Assembly (NCBI GenBank): GCA_028023455.1
Contig: JAQFVV010006197.1
Location: forward strand, 14,879,254-14,943,253
DNA from: Epiperipatus broadwayi
Taxonomy: Eukaryota > Onychophora > Udeonychophora > Euonychophora > Peripatidae
Reading direction: 5' to 3'
Length of the DNA: 64,000 nt
The translations under genes and the position numbers were made by a program. Position 1 is the stretch's first letter. The number at the start of each line of letters is the position of its first letter. The notes under the pieces were generated by a model. That model was not told the origin of the DNA. It was given only the letters and a program-made list of their open reading frames with translations, and ran no database searches. Of the stretch, positions 59,439 through 64,000 are shown piece by piece.

Positions 59439-60551
59439 TATATAAGTAAAATATACAAACAACATATTGAGAGCAAAGCTTTATCAGTGAGACAATTATG
59501 AAGTGCTGAGCATGCTTTCGACTGGATTCAGTCATAGACATAGCAACGAATGTAACAGAAGTAATTTGCATATTGTTTGTATTGTAAATTAGAGGGTTAG
59601 AGCTTGGCCATTTCTTAGAGAGGGGAATACAGGATTCTTTTCAATTGATGGTGTGTTTATCCCCAGAGATGTGCCAAGCCTCCTTGACTTTATGCTTGGC
59701 ATCGCTGTGCTTGGTGTAAACAATGCTAAATGATATAGGCTTGAAACTATGACTGAATTTAGAGAAATAATAAAAAAAAGATGAACTTTTGTGACAGTAT
59801 GAATTTTAGTTTAGTTGTAAAGATATTTATGTTGAGATCAGCAGGTGTAAATTGGCTCAGGATTCACCATAATAAACAGAATGGCAAGAAGTATTTTGAC
59901 ATTTAATTTTGTAAACAATCTGAGAGTGACAATCAGGAGACAGTTGATATTGGAGTTATTGATTAAACAGACCCAAATCCATACCCCCCTCCCCCATATC
60001 ATTTAATCTATACCTCCAAAGATAAACTGCTTTTTGATCTTCTCCCGGATTGTTTACAAAATTAAATGTCAAAATACTTCTTGCTATTCTGTTTATTATA
60101 ATGAGTCCTGAGCCAACATCCACTTGCTTAGCTCAACATTAATATTTTTACAATCAAGCTAAAACTCATAGTGATACAAAGTCCTTTTTTGACCACTTCT
60201 CTAAATTTGGTCATAGTTTCAAGCCTACATCATTTAATGTTATCTGCACCATGTACAACAATGCCAAGTATAAAGACAAGGAGTCTTGGCATATCTCTGG
60301 GGATAAAAACACCATCATTGAAAAGAATCCTGCGTTCCCTCCCCAAGAAATGGCCTGCTCTAACCATTTAATTTACAATGAAAAAAATATGCTAATTATT
60401 TCACTTGTTTTCAGACTACTTAATATATCCTCCCATCTTTTGTTACATTCATTGCTATATCTATGACTGGATTCATCATGTTCAACACTTCATAATTGTT
60501 TGCACTAATAAAGCTTTGCTCTCAATACATTGTTTGTATATTTTATTTATA
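59439..60551. mobile_element. Head-to-head inverted pair of PLE 3' fragments
   Basis: Left arm 59439-59922 and right arm 60049-60551 are inverted copies with about 126 bases between. The right copy (plus strand) reads HSFKPTSFNVICTMYNNAKY and KESWHISGDKNTIIEKNPAF. The left (minus strand) reads HSFKPISFSIVYTKHSDAKH and KEAWHISGDKHTI followed by PLSKKWPSSN. Both are the end of the PLE GIY-YIG domain. Outer ends share AGCAAAGCTTTAT and CAATTATGAAGTG in inverted orientation. The left tail retains a clear stem-loop (GACTG/CAGTC with loop AATC) followed by GAAAGC (minus strand, 59533-59514); the right tail equivalent is degraded. 5' truncated ends face each other, as at 45800-46385. Confidence 0.85.
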
Positions 60552-60554
60552 TGA

Positions 60555-61280
60555 TAGTTTCAGAGATAAAGTATTTAAAAATGTTATATTTTTACATTAT
60601 TGCTCATTATAAATTAGTTTTCTTTTTTCACTCTTTGCTTAGATTTTTCTCATTAAACAATTCAGGATATTTTTAAGTCTGTATGGCATATAACTATGGT
60701 TGTTTTTTAATTAATCAAATTGTTTAATAAATTTTTTTATTTAGTGTCAATACCATTCTTATTTAACTCTTGGTCCTGGGTAAGCTTATAGTCTAAGCAG
60801 GTGAATGTCAATATGTAAATGGAATTAGGATATTTTGACACAAAAGAATAACTTAAACATATATAGATTTTTATAAAGGGAAGTGATATTGCAGAAACAT
60901 ACTGGTATATCTTGATTATAATTGAACTTACTAGATGATGCAACTCTTAGTTTGATTCTTATATTGATGGTTTGCACATAGACATTGATAAGAAAATATA
61001 GCTTTTACTAAATGGTTATCATCATCAGCCTAATCATTAATTGAGAATCGAATTTGGAATTATTATGTTTAATATAATATTCAATAACGCTTTTCTATCA
61101 ATATATAAATTGTAACCAAAATAGCATATATATGTATAGCTCTCATACTTTATTAAGTTACATAAAACAGCAATCAATTGTGGCTATTAGAAGAATCTAA
61201 AATCTCCATACATTTATTTGTTTTTGTCTCTGTTACAATATATACTTGTTAACTTAAATAAATAACTGATATATTTTTAA
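60555..61280. other. AT-rich non-coding DNA, nothing recognised
   Basis: Chance frames only. Confidence 0.6.
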
Positions 61281-61285
61281 AATAA

Positions 61286-61287
<2 letters not shown>

Positions 61288-61322
<35 letters not shown>

Positions 61323-61341
61323 GTCTGTCTATCTATCTATT
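61288..61341. repeat. (ATCT)n microsatellite
   Basis: About 13 ATCT units with two GTCT variants. Confidence 0.97.
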
Positions 61342-61344
61342 ATA

Positions 61345-63140
61345 TACATATATAAAGCAGAAATTTAAATTCACAATTATATTATGATAGTCAATCAAAT
61401 GGGAAGATTAACTGATAGACAAAAAAAATATATAAAAATAAAATACTATACCCAAATTTTATACTAGTGACTTTATTAACTACACTCTGTATGACTACTA
61501 TACTTTCAAGCATTAATTTTGTTACTAGTGGCATATTAATTATTTAATTTTAATATTTTTATTTATTTCTTAATGATGTATTGAGAATAATGAATTAAAA
61601 GAATCAAATAAGTATGTGGAGAATCATGTAAGAATGTTATCATACATCATTACATTTAAACCAAATTTATTTATTTATTTATTTATTTTTTGAATAAAGG
61701 AATATAAGCACATTGATTAAAATATATATATACATTTATTTTATTAATTATTTGTAAACTTAGAAATTTATTTTATATCAATTTTTTTTTATTGATGTCA
61801 AAATAAAATAATATAAGAAATGAATAGAACATTTGATCATTGCAAGTGTATTTGAAAATAAAAACATTCAAAATTTTAATATAAAATGAAAAAAAAGGGG
61901 AAATATATAGCATACAACAATTCCTTGTAAATGGGCAAAAATAAACTTTGTAACCAACAAATTTAAATAGGAGCAAATTCCCTTTAATCTACTCCATTCT
62001 GACATTTATTGTAAACTTCTCTAATCAATAAAGCTTATAAAATTCATATCCAATCCTGTCCTATGTTAATTAGAAGTTTGTATGGAATGTACCTTTGATG
62101 CACCTTTTATTTTTTTTTATTTTCAAGGCTAGTAAAATTAAAAAAAAAAAAAACCCTTAATATTTTGAATGAGCCAACTTGCTACCATAGTTTTGTAATT
62201 TTAGCACCAATTCTGTAACTATATATTTTGTCTCCTCAGTTTTTATAACGATTACATGCACTAATATACTTTGATTTTCAACTTACACAATGCTTTCAAG
62301 AAGTATATGCTATTTATTATACTCTACTATCAACATCTATTGTAAACATGAATAATTAATAGATATTAAACGGCAAGATAAAACAAACTACAGTCATTAT
62401 AAAAATTGAGGATGGGTATTCGAGACTTAAACATTAGGATAGTTTTGCATTTGAAACTAATACTTTGATATTAAAAAAAAAAAAGAGGTAAAAATGATTA
62501 CTGTATCAAAAATGCTCTATTTTAAAAAAATCATGGGCATTAGATCCATATCTAAATTTTTGAATGATGGTAGTCCGTAAGACAAAAACTAATTTGGAAA
62601 TTTGAACAAGTTCACACAGTGTATAGGTTTAATAAGCCTTACTATCTAATGTTCATTGATTATTCAGTTTACAAGAAAAGGCAAAAGTGAGAATGTTTAA
62701 ATAGTTTAACTCTGTAAAGTATTGTGCAAATGGGGGTAATCATTTAAACATAAGAAGGCATAAAAGGGAACAAAGAAATAACCCAATCTCTAATAGAAAA
62801 CAGCATTCAACAACTCTCCAAAAGACATCTCATTATCACCTCTGTGTAAACACTTCAAAAGTAGTAAAATTAAACTTTCTTTTCTAGAATATTTACTAAA
62901 TATAATATAAATTGGACAATACAGTTCCATTAAGACAAAAATGCAAGCAATTTTTAGATTTCAGCCAAATAATGTTTGTCCCTCAATAATGTATAAAATA
63001 TATACTGTCACATTTTCATTCCAATATCTTAAATTGTTTGTAAGTAACAAAAAAGCTGTACAATATATAAGATTAAACTTAAAATTAAGTATATCTGAAT
63101 GTATATGTAAACAGAGTGAAAATCATCCCACAATTAAAAA
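61345..63140. other. AT-rich non-coding DNA
   Basis: Includes an (ATTT)n run at 61668-61690 and a few poly-A runs. Nothing coding recognised. Confidence 0.6.
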
Positions 63141-63149
63141 TATTCCAAA

Positions 63150-63536
63150 TGCTGAACAAATGATCAAGAAAAGAATGAATCCACCTATTCTTGAAGCGCT
63201 GAAGTTTATAAGCATACAATATCAACATAGTTGGAAATTCAAAATGAAATTATCAGCCAGATAGAATATGACAGTAAAGAGTTATTAAACTCATAATGAA
63301 TTATATAAAGTTGGAAACAGAATCTCACTTTTAACATCTTGATTATAATAATTAAATAAGATTATTATGTAAACTTTAAATTGAATATATGTGAACAAAT
63401 AGAATAAATCCACCAATTCTTGGAGATCTGATATTTATAAGCACACCTTTGTCAACATTGTTGGTAATTCAAATACGATTTGCTCCAAGAATAGATGAAT
63501 TCATTTTATTCTTGATCTTTTGTTCAGCATTTTGAG
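63150..63536. repeat. Small repeat present in direct and inverted orientation
   Basis: AAATGCTGAACAAATGATCA plus GAATGAATCCACCTATTCTTG (63149-63196) recurs inverted at 63485-63533, and a diverged direct copy (AATAAATCCACCAATTCTTG, TTATAAGCACACCTTTGTCA) lies at 63403-63460. The plus frame 62941-63264 runs through it, but its protein is not recognised. Confidence 0.65.
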
Positions 63537-63643
63537 TACTTTTAAATATATATAAAAAGTTAACATTTCTATAAATATAAATATATTTTAAGATACTATA
63601 TATTTAAAACTTCCACTCTATGGACACATTCTTGAAATATATG

Positions 63644-64000
63644 AACCAAAGTCACCAAAATGTATAGGTACTGAACTGAGTTCAGACCAGACCTATACGA
63701 CTATATAAACTAATGAGCTTGGATTGAAAATATTATAGTGTTTTCAATTTAAGACTCATAGTTTTGTACTTAAGTAGAGATAATATGTGGCTGCTGGAGG
63801 GTTGCATTAGATCCTAAGATCTAGGTGCAGTGCTCTCAGATCCAAAATTCCTCATTAACGAAGGCCACAAACCAGAAACTAGTCTGGGGATATTGGATGA
63901 GTAGGCAATAGATGGGGATTTTATGCACAAGCCTTCTGGCATCCATTGATTACTCTGGCTTGCACTGAGTGGCAATATGTATAGAGTTTTGCCTGTTTTA
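63644..64000 (+). repeat. Hammerhead repeat, copy E (cut by window end)
   Basis: Starts ACCAAAGTCACCAAAATG like copy B at 34883 and is nearly identical through TTGAAAATATTATAGTGTTT and GGCTGCTGGAGGGTTGCATT to TTTTGCCTGTTTTA at the edge. Ribozyme region 63836-63901: core TTAACGA (63855-63861) in place of CTGANGA, GAAACTAGTC at 63875-63884. Stem I is the best of the family: GATCCAA with TTGGATG in the outer helix and TCCTCA with TGGGGA in the inner one. The core changes predict an inactive ribozyme. Confidence 0.8.

Overview
This is a very AT-rich stretch of animal DNA (roughly three quarters A+T by eye). It has almost no protein-coding content and a heavy load of decayed mobile elements. The only host gene I can name is on the minus strand: two spliced exons (36161-36249 and 18080-18143) that join in frame and encode the C-lobe of a FERM domain. 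The joined peptide reads most like PTPN3/PTPN4 (fly Ptpmeg), a FERM-PDZ tyrosine phosphatase. The intron between them is 17.9 kb. More than 27 kb to the right of the first exon and about 18 kb to the left of the second contain no other exon I could recognise. The window is therefore best read as intronic DNA of one large gene in an invertebrate metazoan; I cannot assign the species.

Layout. 1-1100: a Ty3/gypsy gag fragment with primer site and probable LTR. 1190-5870: a broken APE-type LINE on the minus strand, split by about 2 kb of foreign DNA. 6153-6460: an old copy of a hammerhead-bearing repeat. 7.1-7.3 kb: a GACA/GATA microsatellite. 9.2-10.0 kb: a TIR element. 11-18 kb: AT-rich intron with a small GC-rich islet and a LINE remnant. 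18.1 kb: FERM exon. 18.4-19.2 kb: a tRNA-like sequence and a LINE 3' end. 22.05-25.41 kb: a giant foldback element with tandem repeats in its arms. 28.9-32.8 kb: LINE remnant and LTR pieces. 34.7-35.2 kb: hammerhead repeat, partly tandem. 36.2 kb: FERM exon. 37.5-38.5 kb: Penelope-like element (PLE). 39.7-40.0 kb: an inverted repeat enclosing a complete-looking hammerhead ribozyme. 45.8-49.9 kb: two PLE fragments and an inverted hammerhead repeat. 50.2-55.4 kb: a Ty3/gypsy element with two LTRs and dead gag and pol. 56-57 kb: hAT transposase pseudogene. 57.1-60.6 kb: two PLE loci. 63.6-64.0 kb: another hammerhead repeat copy, cut by the window edge.

The connected theme is PLEs and self-cleaving RNAs. 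At least five loci carry the PLE GIY-YIG endonuclease C-terminus. Two of them are head-to-head inverted pairs. Their 3' tails share a small stem-loop followed by GAAAG whose stem changes by compensatory substitutions. Separately, a repeat family of about 430 bp (six loci) carries a type I hammerhead-like motif, and one further locus (39783-39853, minus) has an intact hammerhead core. Hammerheads in PLEs and in non-autonomous retrozymes are known from animals; these specific families, and their repeated inverted arrangement, are the main points worth checking.
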